NCBI GenBank assembly: GCA_018223385.1
Contig: JAGTTR010000014.1
Coordinates: forward strand, 43,000-106,999
DNA: 64,000 bases
Direction of reading: 5' to 3'
Source: Oscillospiraceae bacterium Marseille-Q3528
Lineage (GTDB): Bacteria > Bacillota > Clostridia > Lachnospirales > Lachnospiraceae
The first letter of the stretch is position 1. Every line of letters begins with the position of its first letter. Both the position numbers and the translations under genes were made by a program. A model generated the notes under the pieces. The model did not search any database. It saw only the letters and a program-made list of their open reading frames with translations, and had not been told where the DNA came from. Shown piece after piece: positions 8,059 to 17,835 of this stretch.

Positions 8059-9569
8059 TTTTCTCCCATCCTCCTTCTCACATGTTTTCTCTTTTGCTTT
8101 ATCTTTTCTAATATAAGTCCCAGTACAAATATTCCGGCATAAGAAAGCCAAAATGGCAGACGCCATACAAAATTGACCGGCTGTAGAGCGTTGGCACGGG
8201 GCATATACAAAAATCCATTGATTGTCATCAGACAGAACGACCGGGACAGCACATCTCTTTTTGCTAAAGGAAACAGCAAGAACAGGCCAGCTCCCACCAG
8301 AATACTCAACACAAGTACACCCCAGAAACGAAAATCCAGAAAAGATTCCAGGATATAGCAGGAGCCCATGCCATGTCCCTGCAGATATTTTTCTTTTCCA
8401 AAAAGGAGCCAGGGCAAATGATAGGCCAGCAGATTACTTTCTGCCGCATTTTGCACTGTATTCCCGGTGACCAGCACTTCCGCCCCAAACAGCCGGGCAA
8501 TGGTGCCGTGACGCAGCCAGTCAATGAAAGGGCCAAAGGTATAAGACACAACACCTCTGCATCTTAATTCAGCTATATGTGCCAGACCTGCGCACAACCA
8601 GGAAAATGTCACCCCTTGCTTAAAGAAGAAATCCAGAAAGAGGGATATCGGAGAAAGGAATCCTGTTGAAACGCCTTCTCTTATATAATTCAGCATTCCC
8701 AATGCCACAATTCCCAGTGGCGCGCCTGCCGCCATCAGCCGTTTTTCCCATTTCCCGATCCACACCTGCTTTCCTTCCAGATAATCTCTGAAGAAAAAAT
8801 ATGTCATTGCGAAAAGCAGCGCCAGAACCAGCTCCAGCCGTGCCCCACAAACTGCCATCGGCAGCCGCAGCAACACATACAAGAATAAAACTATATATGC
8901 CTGTTTTTTCCCCGGAAGCAGAGCCAGCCAGATACACAGGCTGAAAAACATAAAGGTGGAACCCACATAAATCATATACGGCAGCTGACTTACAAAGTCA
9001 GCATAATAGGATACATAAGAATGATGAACAATAAACAGCACCTTCTCCGCAGTTACAGCGACCTCGCACAAAAAGCTGCAGGCAAATACGAACAGCGATG
9101 CCTGCTTCCAATCATCCCGCAGAGAATCAGCAAAAAATATTTTTCTACCGGTTCCCGGTTCTTTTCCTTTCTTTGAATGTATTTTTCCCTCTGCATAATT
9201 GCTGATCCAGGCACCGATCCACAATCCCAGCAAAGAAAGATAGATCAGTTCCAGTCCCAGCAGAACCGATTCAAAAGTTGCGCCATATTTTTTCACCTCA
9301 AAAGCAGTCAATCCTTCCCCTCGCACGATGGTCAACAACGGCCGCCCCAGTAAAAATGTGAAAAAAGACACATGAAAGAGAAAAAACGGAAAACGTGCCT
9401 TCTGATTTTTCACCGATCGCGCACAGTTATGCATCCATAAAACCATGACACCTCCAAACAAAATCTCTGCATTTTTTCCCATTATCCCCATAATAGCCAA
9501 AACAGCACTGCCTGCCAGAAGCACATTCATAATCAAGGTATTCCTATTTAATCTCTTTTTATCCTCCAT
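8055..9569 (-). CDS. Wzy-like polysaccharide repeat-unit polymerase
   Basis: A 504-aa integral membrane protein with about twelve helices and a large extracytoplasmic loop near residues 340-420. It should join lipid-linked repeat units outside the membrane. The ATG at 9569 is chosen because AAAGGGG lies seven bases upstream; codons further upstream would overlap the flippase gene more deeply. GARLELVLAL in mid-protein and the conserved-looking GHGMGSCYILESFLDFRFWG segment before the last helices fit the O-antigen polymerase / oligosaccharide-repeat-unit polymerase group, which is called on topology more than on motifs. It overlaps the flippase by 22 bp and the cytidylyltransferase by 4 bp. 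Confidence 0.78.
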   Translation of the reverse strand: MEDKKRLNRNTLIMNVLLAGSAVLAIMGIMGKNAEILFGGVMVLWMHNCARSVKNQKARFPFFLFHVSFFTFLLGRPLLTIVRGEGLTAFEVKKYGATFESVLLGLELIYLSLLGLWIGAWISNYAEGKIHSKKGKEPGTGRKIFFADSLRDDWKQASLFVFACSFLCEVAVTAEKVLFIVHHSYVSYYADFVSQLPYMIYVGSTFMFFSLCIWLALLPGKKQAYIVLFLYVLLRLPMAVCGARLELVLALLFAMTYFFFRDYLEGKQVWIGKWEKRLMAAGAPLGIVALGMLNYIREGVSTGFLSPISLFLDFFFKQGVTFSWLCAGLAHIAELRCRGVVSYTFGPFIDWLRHGTIARLFGAEVLVTGNTVQNAAESNLLAYHLPWLLFGKEKYLQGHGMGSCYILESFLDFRFWGVLVLSILVGAGLFLLFPLAKRDVLSRSFCLMTINGFLYMPRANALQPVNFVWRLPFWLSYAGIFVLGLILEKIKQKRKHVRRRMGEK

Positions 9570-11077
9570 GTAACAACCCCTTTTGCCAGTCTTCCAAAAA
9601 ACGCCAGTTCTTTTCTGCATGCGATCCATCCAATCAACAGCACGTACACAACAGAAACACCTGCAAAAACAAGTCCTTTCAGTAATAATCCTCCAAAAGA
9701 CAGCACTTCCAATCTGCTTCCCAACTCCAGAAACGGAAACATTACCATTAGAGACAGCAGGAAGAAGAAATATTTTCTGTAATAAACTACCGTTTTCTTA
9801 TGAAAAATATATCGGTAGACAACATATGGTTCAATCAGCAGATCCGGCAAGATCATGCAAGCGATGGTGCCGATAATGACACCGGCCAGCCCAAGATGCC
9901 AGGCCAGAATAACAGATACGAACAAATTCACCAAAGCTTCCAACAATGGTTTATACCAGTCTTTCACATACAACCCCGCTGCCTCTTTAAAAGTCAGAAC
10001 CACAGAACGCATTCCCTGGATATAAAACCGCAGGACCAGTAAAAATACACATTGTCTGTCAAGCAACATTTCTTTCCCGTAAATAAGACCGATAAAATCG
10101 TTAAATACCCCCAGACAGCAGATAGACACCACCGCCATCAGCGCGTAATTGAAATAATAACAATTGTCGAATATTTCTTCCGTCTTTTCCGGACAGCTGA
10201 CATTCACATTTCCCACACTTGCCGTTACGGCTCCGAAAAGCTGGGATGCCAGTGTCAAAAAAGCATTTACCACATATACATAATTTGTGTATTTTCCCAC
10301 CGTAATAATTCCAATACACATGGAAATGATCAGTGCATCTGTAGAATTCACAACGACCGTTCCGATCTTGTGCGCCAGCAGTGCCACCGTATTCTGCTTC
10401 ATTTTATGCAGCGTTTCCGGATACACCTTTGTTCCTGCATATGCTGCCACGTATGGATATTCCCGTTTTGTCTTCCACGACAGAAGCACATTTTCCAGCA
10501 CGGTAAAGATAATCTGAATCACCAGATATCGAACAAAATCCTGTCTCAGGATCAGAATGAGAATCTGAAAAACATTTGTCAGAAGAAACAAAATCCCATG
10601 ATAGATTGTTGTAATATATCTTTTCTGATCCGCAATGAGCAGATTTTGCTTATACGCAGAAAAGTATGTCAAGGATGTATTTCCCACATAGAGCATAAAA
10701 ATGAGATACAGATTTTTTATGTCCGAAACATCTTCGGAAATCAGCCGCGGGATAAAAGGGGTAAGCAGCATGCCCAGCATAAAAATCACGCCACCAATCA
10801 GGGTATAAGCTTTGCGGTATACCATCATGATGGCAGCGATCTGCTGTTCATCTTTTTCTGCCAACGGCCGATACAGGCTAAATACAATCGCCGAACCAAT
10901 CCCCAGCTCCACCAGCGACAGCATGGAAAGAATTTGTGTAAAAAGGCTATTGATCCCCAGCATTTCTGCGCCCAGCTCCGCCAGAAAAATTCTTCTGGAA
11001 AAAAACACAATTACCATGTTAAGAAGCTGAAAAACAACTGCTGTTATCGCGTTTATGACTGAATACTTTGTCCGCAC
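9548..11077 (-). CDS. Wzx-like polysaccharide flippase
   Basis: A 509-aa protein of the polysaccharide transporter branch of the MATE/MOP superfamily, which flips undecaprenyl-diphosphate-linked repeat units across the membrane. The N-terminus (VFFSRRIFLAELGAEMLGINSLFTQI then LSLVELGIGSAI in the next helix) is a typical Wzx signature, and about 12-14 helices are spread over the full length. It precedes and overlaps the Wzy gene, the usual arrangement in Wzx/Wzy-dependent clusters. It starts 44 bp after the glycosyltransferase gene. Confidence 0.88.
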   Translation of the reverse strand: MRTKYSVINAITAVVFQLLNMVIVFFSRRIFLAELGAEMLGINSLFTQILSMLSLVELGIGSAIVFSLYRPLAEKDEQQIAAIMMVYRKAYTLIGGVIFMLGMLLTPFIPRLISEDVSDIKNLYLIFMLYVGNTSLTYFSAYKQNLLIADQKRYITTIYHGILFLLTNVFQILILILRQDFVRYLVIQIIFTVLENVLLSWKTKREYPYVAAYAGTKVYPETLHKMKQNTVALLAHKIGTVVVNSTDALIISMCIGIITVGKYTNYVYVVNAFLTLASQLFGAVTASVGNVNVSCPEKTEEIFDNCYYFNYALMAVVSICCLGVFNDFIGLIYGKEMLLDRQCVFLLVLRFYIQGMRSVVLTFKEAAGLYVKDWYKPLLEALVNLFVSVILAWHLGLAGVIIGTIACMILPDLLIEPYVVYRYIFHKKTVVYYRKYFFFLLSLMVMFPFLELGSRLEVLSFGGLLLKGLVFAGVSVVYVLLIGWIACRKELAFFGRLAKGVVTWRIKRD

Positions 11078-11121
11078 AGGGTTCCCTCCCTATCTTCTTT
11101 CCTTCTTGGTAATATATTTCG

Positions 11122-12084
11122 TCAGTTTAACGGACGGAACAAATGTTTCTGTGCATACACAAATACATAATAGAAATATTTATTCACCAAAAGTGCGGCA
11201 ATCGACAGCTTCCTATATTTCGTATACAGATTATTCCTCATAATCACTTTTCGGTTTTTACGCAAAACAGAAATAATAATCCGGGCATCCTCCGAATGCA
11301 GGTCATATCCTGTCAGATACATTTTATCCAGCATGACGCAGTACGACCACAGCATCCGTGCTCTGGCCAGTGCTTCCAGCTCCGGATAGGTCTCGCTGAT
11401 ATACCGGTAATTTCTCCGCCATACCCGAAGGACATCCCTGTCATTGCTGTTATAAGTACATGTAGTGATACTGTCCTTTCGATGCATATAAATATAGGCA
11501 CAGTTATGGATCACTACTATCCTGCTGCTCAGCCGCAGCACATTCAGCAGTGTGTAGACATCTTCCGCATGCCTGATCTGTTCAGGAAAACGAAGTCCTG
11601 CAAAGAGGCTTTTTCGGTAAAGCCGGTCACACATAGACGTATCTGTTCTTAATACATGAGCGATTGCACCGGCACGATCCAGCAACTCCGTCTCTGCGGA
11701 AGGCCTCCATGGAACCCCTTTTCCGTAATCATGAGCCAGATCACATTTCACTACATCTGCCTGGTATTCTTCGATCGCATCATGAAGAGCCTTCAGATAA
11801 TTCTCTGTCACGCAGTCATCACTGTCCACAAAACACACATACTCTCCGGATGCATGCTGTAATCCCCAGTTTCTGGCCCCGCTCACCCCCGGCTTTTCCA
11901 GATGCGTTACAATAATTTTCCTGTTTTTTTCCTGCCACCGATCACAGATTTCTCCGGAACGGTCGGTAGAACCATTATCGATCAGAAGCAATTCGTAATC
12001 CTTATAGGTCTGCGCCAGCACAGAGCGAATGGCCCGGTCTACATATTTTTCAACATTATAGACCGGCATAATGATACTGATCAT
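11122..12084 (-). CDS. Family 2 glycosyltransferase
   Basis: A 320-aa GT-A fold enzyme. The N-terminus MISIIMPVYNVEKYV, the nucleotide-binding DNGSTDRSGEIC and the metal-binding FVDSDD (about residues 84-89) are canonical. It should add one sugar to the lipid-linked repeat unit on the cytoplasmic face; donor and acceptor are unknown. Short amphipathic C-terminal helices without a membrane span suggest peripheral attachment. It follows the priming transferase by 16 bp in the cluster. Confidence 0.88.
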   Translation of the reverse strand: MISIIMPVYNVEKYVDRAIRSVLAQTYKDYELLLIDNGSTDRSGEICDRWQEKNRKIIVTHLEKPGVSGARNWGLQHASGEYVCFVDSDDCVTENYLKALHDAIEEYQADVVKCDLAHDYGKGVPWRPSAETELLDRAGAIAHVLRTDTSMCDRLYRKSLFAGLRFPEQIRHAEDVYTLLNVLRLSSRIVVIHNCAYIYMHRKDSITTCTYNSNDRDVLRVWRRNYRYISETYPELEALARARMLWSYCVMLDKMYLTGYDLHSEDARIIISVLRKNRKVIMRNNLYTKYRKLSIAALLVNKYFYYVFVYAQKHLFRPLN

Positions 12085-12100
12085 ATTTTCTCTCCTTTCA

Positions 12101-12781
12101 TCACCACACAGCCAGCGCTGTTTTCACGAGAATGCACAAATCCTCCCATATGCTGAAATTTCTGATTTCTGTCAGATTATATTTCATTTTTTTCGGCAGG
12201 ATTTTTTTCAGATATATTTCATCAACATCTTCTGCCTGCTCCAGCAATCTGGCCTCATCCCGGTACCGGATACTTGCTTCACTGGTTATCCCCGCCGGAA
12301 GCAGCAGGGTTGCACGCATTTCTTTTGTATATTTTTTTACATATTTTACCGCTTCCGGCCGTGTCCCCACAAAACTCATATTCCCGGCCAGAATGTCCAG
12401 CAACTGTGGAAGCTCATCCAGCCGCAGTTCCCGCAGTCTGGAACCAACTCTTGTAATTCTGCCATCATTTCGAACCGTTACTTCCGGGCCTTTCTGATCA
12501 GCATCAGAAATCATTGTGCGAAATTTGTGTATCCGAAATTTTCTTCCGTACACAGTGATACGTTCTTGTCTGAAAAACACAGGTCCCGGCGAATCCGCTT
12601 TGATTGCCGCCGCAATCAATACCATGGGAACGGCCAGCAGGACAAGCAATACACCTGCCCCCAGTACATCACATGTTCTCTTGATTCTCAACTGCACCTT
12701 TTTCCGCTTCAGAATGTCATAGTATTTTCTGACCTCTTCACATTTCATAAATTCCGGAAGATCTTCCCATTTTCTAAGCAT
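12101..12781 (-). CDS. Priming sugar-phosphate transferase, PglC-like monotopic phosphoglycosyl transferase
   Basis: Starts repeat-unit synthesis by moving a sugar phosphate from UDP-sugar to undecaprenyl phosphate. The 226-aa protein is the small form: one reentrant hydrophobic helix (about 40-60), DSPGPVFFRQER, KFRTM, the catalytic Asp122-Glu123 pair in LRLDELPQL, and GTRPE. There are no extra N-terminal helices as in WbaP/WcaJ. With a UDP-GlcNAc dehydratase and a DegT aminotransferase in the cluster, the first sugar may be a 2,4-diamino-trideoxyhexose derivative, as in PglC systems and pneumococcal teichoic acid; this is inference. It follows the aminotransferase by 13 bp. Confidence 0.88.
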   Translation of the reverse strand: MLRKWEDLPEFMKCEEVRKYYDILKRKKVQLRIKRTCDVLGAGVLLVLLAVPMVLIAAAIKADSPGPVFFRQERITVYGRKFRIHKFRTMISDADQKGPEVTVRNDGRITRVGSRLRELRLDELPQLLDILAGNMSFVGTRPEAVKYVKKYTKEMRATLLLPAGITSEASIRYRDEARLLEQAEDVDEIYLKKILPKKMKYNLTEIRNFSIWEDLCILVKTALAVW

Positions 12782-12794
12782 GTGTGCTCCTGTT

Positions 12795-14012
12795 CTATCG
12801 ATATGTCTTTACAATCCCGGTATAATTTTCAATCACATAATCGACTTCTTCATCGGTGAGTTTTGTATACAACGGAAGTGTGATTTCATTCCGAAACCGC
12901 TCATAGGCATTCGGATAATCTTTCATATGAAATCCCAGATTTTTGTATGCGGTCAGCAACGGCAGTGGCTTATAATGCACATTACAGGCCACACCGGCCA
13001 TTGCCATCTTTGTCATGATTTCCTGTCTCTGTTCTTCCGTGATACCCGGAATCCTTGTAAGATACAAATGTCCGGAAGACTGATAGTCTTCCGTGTAATG
13101 CGGCAATACTTCTACTCCCAGCGGCCGAAACGCTGCATCATACCGTTTGATTATTTCTTTCCGCCGTCGAAGCATTTCAGGATAGCGTTTCATCTGGGCC
13201 AGACCGATTCCTGCAGCAATGTCCGTCATGTTACACTTATACCAGGGTCCCACCACATCATATTCCCATTGGCCAGGTGTATTCTTATCCAACGCACTTT
13301 TGGATTGCCCATGAAGAGAAAGCAACTGATATTGCTGATAAATCATCTCTGTATCTATACCATCTATTTCTCTCCATACAACAGCACCGCCCTCTGCAGT
13401 CGTAAAATTTTTCACCGCATGAAAACTAAAATTAGAAAAATCTGCAACACTTCCCACCGGCAGCCCCTTTCGAACCGCACCGAATGCATGCGCACTATCG
13501 GCCATAACAACAACTCTTCCGATGGCTTTCTGTATCTCATTGTCCGGATGAAACAACCGCTTTTTCCCTTCTACAATAGAGAATATCCTGTCATAATCGC
13601 AGGGAATCCCACCCAGATCCACAGGAATAATCACTTTTGTACGCTCTGTAATGGCATTCTCCAATTGTTCATAATCCATTTCCAGAGACTCCTTCTGCAC
13701 ATCTGCCAGCACCAATTTTGCCCCCACATGGCAGACCACAGAGGCTGTGGCCGTATAAGTATATGCCGGTACAATAACCTCATCTTCCTCTGAAATGCCC
13801 AACAATCGCAGCGTCATTTCTGCACAGGCCGTCTGCGAGTTCAGGCACACAGCCCGTTTTGCGCCGCACAGACTGGCTATTTTCCGTTCCAATTCCTTCG
13901 TTTTCGGACCGGTAGTGATCCAGCCGGAACGCAACACATCCGCCACCTGCTGTATTTCTGCTTCTGTAATATCCGGCGGCGAAAAGGGGATATGCATTCC
14001 TGTCCTGATCAT
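12795..14012 (-). CDS. DegT/DnrJ/EryC1 sugar aminotransferase
   Basis: A PLP enzyme of 405 aa that transaminates a keto-sugar nucleotide. Motifs: SGWITTGPKTKELE near residue 30, SQTACAEM for phosphate binding, ADSAHAFG, and SFHAVKNFTTAEGG, in which Lys201 should bind PLP. The probable substrate is the 4-keto-6-deoxy product of the dehydratase at 3312, giving a UDP-4-amino sugar. No matching N-acetyltransferase (PglD type) is present in the window. The start overlaps the LicD stop as ATGA. Confidence 0.88.
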   Translation of the reverse strand: MIRTGMHIPFSPPDITEAEIQQVADVLRSGWITTGPKTKELERKIASLCGAKRAVCLNSQTACAEMTLRLLGISEEDEVIVPAYTYTATASVVCHVGAKLVLADVQKESLEMDYEQLENAITERTKVIIPVDLGGIPCDYDRIFSIVEGKKRLFHPDNEIQKAIGRVVVMADSAHAFGAVRKGLPVGSVADFSNFSFHAVKNFTTAEGGAVVWREIDGIDTEMIYQQYQLLSLHGQSKSALDKNTPGQWEYDVVGPWYKCNMTDIAAGIGLAQMKRYPEMLRRRKEIIKRYDAAFRPLGVEVLPHYTEDYQSSGHLYLTRIPGITEEQRQEIMTKMAMAGVACNVHYKPLPLLTAYKNLGFHMKDYPNAYERFRNEITLPLYTKLTDEEVDYVIENYTGIVKTYR

Positions 14013-14896
14013 TGCTTTCTTCCTTTCTTCCTGCTTTTCTTTAGATAACGGATTCCTCGATAGCTCCGGTAAGAATGATTCAGATCCATAAACAGCACCT
14101 CATGTGCAGCTACCTGTTTTTCTCTGGGTGGCAGCTTCATATAATCTCCAAAGGCAATCCGCAAATAGGCATCATATCCTACAGGCACCGGCATCCTGGT
14201 ATGCTCGAACGGAAGCCAGATTGCTTTGGAAAATGCCTGCTTCGGATACCAGTTTTTCATATATCCCGGGCCTGAGCACAATTCCGTGATCCCTTTACAG
14301 TCACAAATCGCATATTTTGTCATCTGTTTTTTTGCAAACATGTATAAACGATATCGGCACTGTCGAGTCGGTACCAATAGCAATAATCCTCTTCCAGCCA
14401 GTTCCACAAGAAAACCATGGTTTTTCGGAACGATCTGTGCGCAATACAAAGAATAGATCAGCGCCCAAAAACACTGACATTTTCTATGCAACCATCTATC
14501 CGGATAGCCATCAAGAGGCAACACATCAAGAACAATTCCCTGCGTAATATCCATATCCTGCTGATATGGCTTGATATAAGTAGTTTCACTGTCTCGGATC
14601 ACAAAAAACAGATTGCCGTCAATATGATCCTGATCTGATATTTCCATCCTGTAACGACTGTCTTTCATCTGTTTTTTCCATAGGATGATTGCTTTTTCAT
14701 AATCCTCCCGCGGCATAAAAAAGTCCAGATCATCATCCCACGGAATCCACCCCTTGTGACGGATTGTTCCGATACAGCCGCCGCCACACAGATAACAGGT
14801 TAAGTGATTTTTTTCACAAAAAGCAACAAATGTTTCTGCCATTTTCAAGGTCAGACTATGCAGCTTCTGTAAATCATTTTCTGAGAGTATCTCCAT
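14009..14896 (-). CDS. LicD-family phosphotransferase
   Basis: LicD proteins are nucleotidyltransferase-fold enzymes that attach phosphocholine or other phospho-alditols to surface glycans. The ATG at 14896 has AAAGGAG six bases upstream and overlaps the previous gene by 23 bp; the product is 295 aa. The diagnostic stretch is YLCGGGCIGTIRHKG followed by IPWDDDLDFF, where Asp54, Asp56 and Asp58 are the likely metal ligands. No choline uptake or choline kinase gene is nearby, so the donor may be a CDP-polyol made by the IspD/TarI-like enzyme; that link is inference. Confidence 0.85.
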   Translation of the reverse strand: MEILSENDLQKLHSLTLKMAETFVAFCEKNHLTCYLCGGGCIGTIRHKGWIPWDDDLDFFMPREDYEKAIILWKKQMKDSRYRMEISDQDHIDGNLFFVIRDSETTYIKPYQQDMDITQGIVLDVLPLDGYPDRWLHRKCQCFWALIYSLYCAQIVPKNHGFLVELAGRGLLLLVPTRQCRYRLYMFAKKQMTKYAICDCKGITELCSGPGYMKNWYPKQAFSKAIWLPFEHTRMPVPVGYDAYLRIAFGDYMKLPPREKQVAAHEVLFMDLNHSYRSYRGIRYLKKSRKKGRKQ

Positions 14897-15893
14897 CCGT
14901 TCTCCTTTCCGTTTGGAATTGCCCTGCAATACCAGCCAGTGACCCGGCACCATACGATATATGAAATAAAAAATGCAGGCACATAAGCTGAAGCTTATCC
15001 GGTAATTTTCCCTTCGCCCGAAATGAAAAACAGGTATCCAAAACAAAATATGTACTCAACTCACCAATAAACAAAAAGCGTACTTTTTTTGAACAGATAC
15101 TTCCTGCTCCCAGTCCTATCAGGGAAAGCAGGAATACCAACGGCACAAAATGCCTGATACCCATAGCGCCGGGAACGTATTTACTTGTAATTACATTCCA
15201 TTTTCCATTCTGGAAAGCCATGCTGCATAAAGATTTCACCGTATCGCGGCAATAATAGGTACTGACAATATCATCTGCCAGTAAGACCTTTCCCCCATTC
15301 TTTCGAATCCGATAGTTGATTTCATTATCCTCTCCCCGGACAAGCCGCTCATCAAATCCGCCCCATTTTTCAAATACTTCTTTCCGAAAGGCTCCATAAG
15401 GTACCGTATCCACATAACCGCCTTTTGCAAAAGTTCGAAAGCCGGAATTTCCGACACCAAATCTGGAGGAAAGCATTTTCGCAATATTTTTCCCTGTCCT
15501 GGAGCATCCTCTGGTAAGGACGATGCCGCCTACGTTATCTGCATCTGTGTGTTCCAGATACCAAACGCATTTAGCTATATAATCAGCCGGATAAACCGCA
15601 TGCGCATCCATACGGATGATATAGTTTCCTGACGCGTTTTGGATCCCGATATTCATGGCGCAAGCCTGTATCCGCCTGGGATTGTCATAATAGTAAAACA
15701 AACGCGGATATTTTTTCTGATAACCCTGCAGAATCTCTAATGTTTTATCCGAGGAGCCGCCATCCACAAAAATCCATTCCATCTGTTCTCTCGGATACTG
15801 CTGTTGTAAAAGTGAACGGATGCAGCCTTCCAGATGCAATTCTTCCATGTAGACCGGCACAATTACAGAAACCGAAATTTCTTTCACTTCCAT
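14874..15893 (-). CDS. Family 2 glycosyltransferase with C-terminal membrane segments
   Basis: A 339-aa enzyme. The ATG at 15893 is used because GGGGAGG lies about eleven bases upstream; the in-frame GTG at 15905 would directly abut that sequence. SVIVPVYMEELHLEGC, VDGGSSDKT and the metal motif RMDAHA (DxH variant of DxD) mark the GT-A domain, and GEDNEINYR is the acceptor-side motif. Three hydrophobic segments lie at about residues 235-320. It resembles the ExoA/succinoglycan-type transferases. First gene of the polysaccharide transcription unit. Confidence 0.87.
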   Translation of the reverse strand: MEVKEISVSVIVPVYMEELHLEGCIRSLLQQQYPREQMEWIFVDGGSSDKTLEILQGYQKKYPRLFYYYDNPRRIQACAMNIGIQNASGNYIIRMDAHAVYPADYIAKCVWYLEHTDADNVGGIVLTRGCSRTGKNIAKMLSSRFGVGNSGFRTFAKGGYVDTVPYGAFRKEVFEKWGGFDERLVRGEDNEINYRIRKNGGKVLLADDIVSTYYCRDTVKSLCSMAFQNGKWNVITSKYVPGAMGIRHFVPLVFLLSLIGLGAGSICSKKVRFLFIGELSTYFVLDTCFSFRAKGKLPDKLQLMCLHFLFHISYGAGSLAGIAGQFQTERRTDGDTLRK

Positions 15894-15948
15894 CCCTGTT
15901 ATCACCTCCCCAGACTCTGATAATCCCTGTTGTGCACATATATGTATT

Positions 15949-15964
15949 TTAAACTATTATAGCA
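15949..15964 (-). promoter_or_regulatory. Extended -10 promoter of the polysaccharide cluster
   Basis: TGCTATAAT (TATAAT at 15956-15961 on the minus strand, with the TGn extension) lies about 60 bp upstream of the first glycosyltransferase start. No good -35 is seen 17 bp upstream. It is the only promoter-like site found before the whole cluster. Confidence 0.5.
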
Positions 15965-16081
15965 AATTTTTTTCTTTATACACACTAAAATCCATCCGGA
16001 AGGGTCACCCCGAACAATTTTATCAAAGAAACAAGGCGTTTTACTATCACATCATCAAAGTATAAACTTCCGTATATACGA

Positions 16082-16123
16082 AAACTCCCCCGCCCACGCC
16101 TGCAGTCGTGTTCGGGGGAGTTT
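16082..16123 (-). terminator. Intrinsic terminator after rplQ
   Basis: An 11-bp stem, AAACTCCCCCG with CGGGGGAGTTT, encloses a 20-base loop; the minus strand continues with TTTTCG. It closes the rpmJ-rplQ unit. The same stem could also limit transcription entering from the left. Confidence 0.75.
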
Positions 16124-16195
16124 CCTTAACCTTTTCAACGATATAGCTATTATATACCATACCGCATCATTGTTCAAGTTTAAATTGTGTTAAGA

Positions 16196-16732
16196 TTATA
16201 CGAGCTCGATGATTACTTCCATAGCGCCGTCGCCCTTACGCTGGCCGATCTTCACGATTCTTGTGTAGCCGCCGTTGCGTGTAGCGTACTTGGGAGCGAT
16301 CTCGTCGAATAATTTTGCCACCAGGTCGATCTCCTTGGTGTTTTTCTTCTTGCCGGCTGCTTTGGTCGGAACCTCAGTTACCGGGTACAGAACCTTGAGC
16401 ATCTGTCTTCTTGCATGAAGTCTGGACGGCTGGTCTTTCTTGATGGTCTTCTGTACTTCATCGTATACAGTTACCTTCTTGCCATCTTTTACTTCTTTTA
16501 CTCTCTTGCCATCAGCATCTTTACGGGCAACCTTAGCGGTTACGGTAACAGTATCAAAGTTGTCTTTCTCTTTGACAGCCAGTGCGATGAGGCCCTCAGC
16601 GATGCTGCGGATCTCTTTTGCCTTAGCTTCTGTTGTTACGATCTTGCCTCTGTAGATAAGAGAGGTTACCTGGCTTCTCAGCAGCGCTTTTCTCTGACTG
16701 GAAGTTCTTCCGAGTTTTCTATATCCTGCCAT
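16196..16732 (-). CDS. rplQ: 50S ribosomal protein L17, extended form
   Basis: Large-subunit protein near the exit tunnel. The start [19 protein letters not shown] is canonical and has GGAGG nine bases upstream. The product is 178 aa, clearly longer than the 113-130 aa usual for L17: a charged insertion rich in Lys, Asp and Val lies at about residues 70-110, before [11 protein letters not shown], and another Lys-rich stretch follows. The C-terminal [22 protein letters not shown] is typical. Last gene of its transcription unit, 78 bp after rpoA. Confidence 0.96.
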   Translation of the reverse strand: MAGYRKLGRTSSQRKALLRSQVTSLIYRGKIVTTEAKAKEIRSIAEGLIALAVKEKDNFDTVTVTAKVARKDADGKRVKEVKDGKKVTVYDEVQKTIKKDQPSRLHARRQMLKVLYPVTEVPTKAAGKKKNTKEIDLVAKLFDEIAPKYATRNGGYTRIVKIGQRKGDGAMEVIIELV

Positions 16733-16810
16733 TTTATAATTCCTCCATTTGTGGAACACTTATCCATGCTCTTCGGGCTTACTGGGTAAATGCTTTTCGT
16801 CCATAAATTT

Positions 16811-17773
16811 TTAGTTCTCGTCGCTTGGATTCAGCTGAAGTCCAAGCTCTTTCAGCTTCGCCAGTACTTCCTCGAGGGATTTCCGGCCCAGGTTACGAAC
16901 CTTCATCATGTCCTCGGATGTTCTGTTGCAAAGCTCTTCAACCGTGTTGATTCCGGCTCTCTTCAGACAGTTGTAGGAACGAACAGACAGCTCCAGCTCG
17001 TCGATGTTCATTTCCAGAACTTTCTCTTTCTCGTTGTCCTCTTTCTCGATCATGACCTCTGCCGTCTTGGCGTTCTCAGAAAGATCGATAAAGAGACTTA
17101 AGTGCTCGCTGAGAACCTTGGCTGCAAGGCTCACTGCCTCGTCGGGAGCCAGTGTTCCGTTGGTGAACACATCTAAAGTAAGCTTATCGAAATCAGTGAT
17201 CTGACCGACACGTGTGTTCTCAACTGTGAGGTTCACACGCTCAACCGGAGTATAGATGGAATCCACAGCAATAACGCCGATGGGCATATCTTCGGTCTTG
17301 TTCTTATCTGCGCTCACATAGCCGCGACCCTTTGTGATGGTCAGCTCCATGTAAAGCTTGCAGTCTGCGCCGCCGCTTAAGGTTGCGATCACCTGATCCT
17401 TGTTCAGGATCTCAATATCCTGATCTACCTGAATATCCGCCGCAGTAACCACGCCCTCACCCTCGAATTCGATGTACGCCTTCTTAGGCTCATTGGATTC
17501 ACTGCTGTTCTTGATAGCAAGGCTTTTGATGTTCATGATGATCTCAGTTACGTCTTCCTTCACTCCAGGGATAGAGCTGAATTCGTGAAGGACGCCGTCA
17601 ATCTTGACCTGGCTGACTGCCGCACCCGGTAAGGAAGACAACATAATTCTTCTGAGGGAATTACCAAGTGTTGTGCCGTAACCTCTCTCGAGCGGCTCAA
17701 CTACGAATCTTCCGTACTTTTTATCTTCTGAAATTTCAGCAATTTCAATTTTTGGTTTGTTAAAATCGAACAC
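16811..17773 (-). CDS. rpoA: RNA polymerase alpha subunit
   Basis: The 320-aa alpha subunit nucleates core polymerase and contacts upstream promoter DNA and regulators. The N-terminal domain has [22 protein letters not shown]; the C-terminal domain (about 245-310) has [16 protein letters not shown] and [11 protein letters not shown] for UP-element binding. The start codon is GTG, with GGAGG nine bases upstream. It sits 62 bp after rpsD. Confidence 0.98.
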   Translation of the reverse strand: MFDFNKPKIEIAEISEDKKYGRFVVEPLERGYGTTLGNSLRRIMLSSLPGAAVSQVKIDGVLHEFSSIPGVKEDVTEIIMNIKSLAIKNSSESNEPKKAYIEFEGEGVVTAADIQVDQDIEILNKDQVIATLSGGADCKLYMELTITKGRGYVSADKNKTEDMPIGVIAVDSIYTPVERVNLTVENTRVGQITDFDKLTLDVFTNGTLAPDEAVSLAAKVLSEHLSLFIDLSENAKTAEVMIEKEDNEKEKVLEMNIDELELSVRSYNCLKRAGINTVEELCNRTSEDMMKVRNLGRKSLEEVLAKLKELGLQLNPSDEN

Positions 17774-17835
17774 TACAAAGCCCCTCCTTATTTGTTTGGG
17801 TTAGTATTTACTGAGGGTATTATACTCCTAAATTA

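Noticed and set aside
7722-8142. Antisense reading frames over the cytidylyltransferase gene
   Set aside because: They lack ribosome sites and family motifs and mirror the real gene on the other strand; the same holds for similar frames throughout the window.
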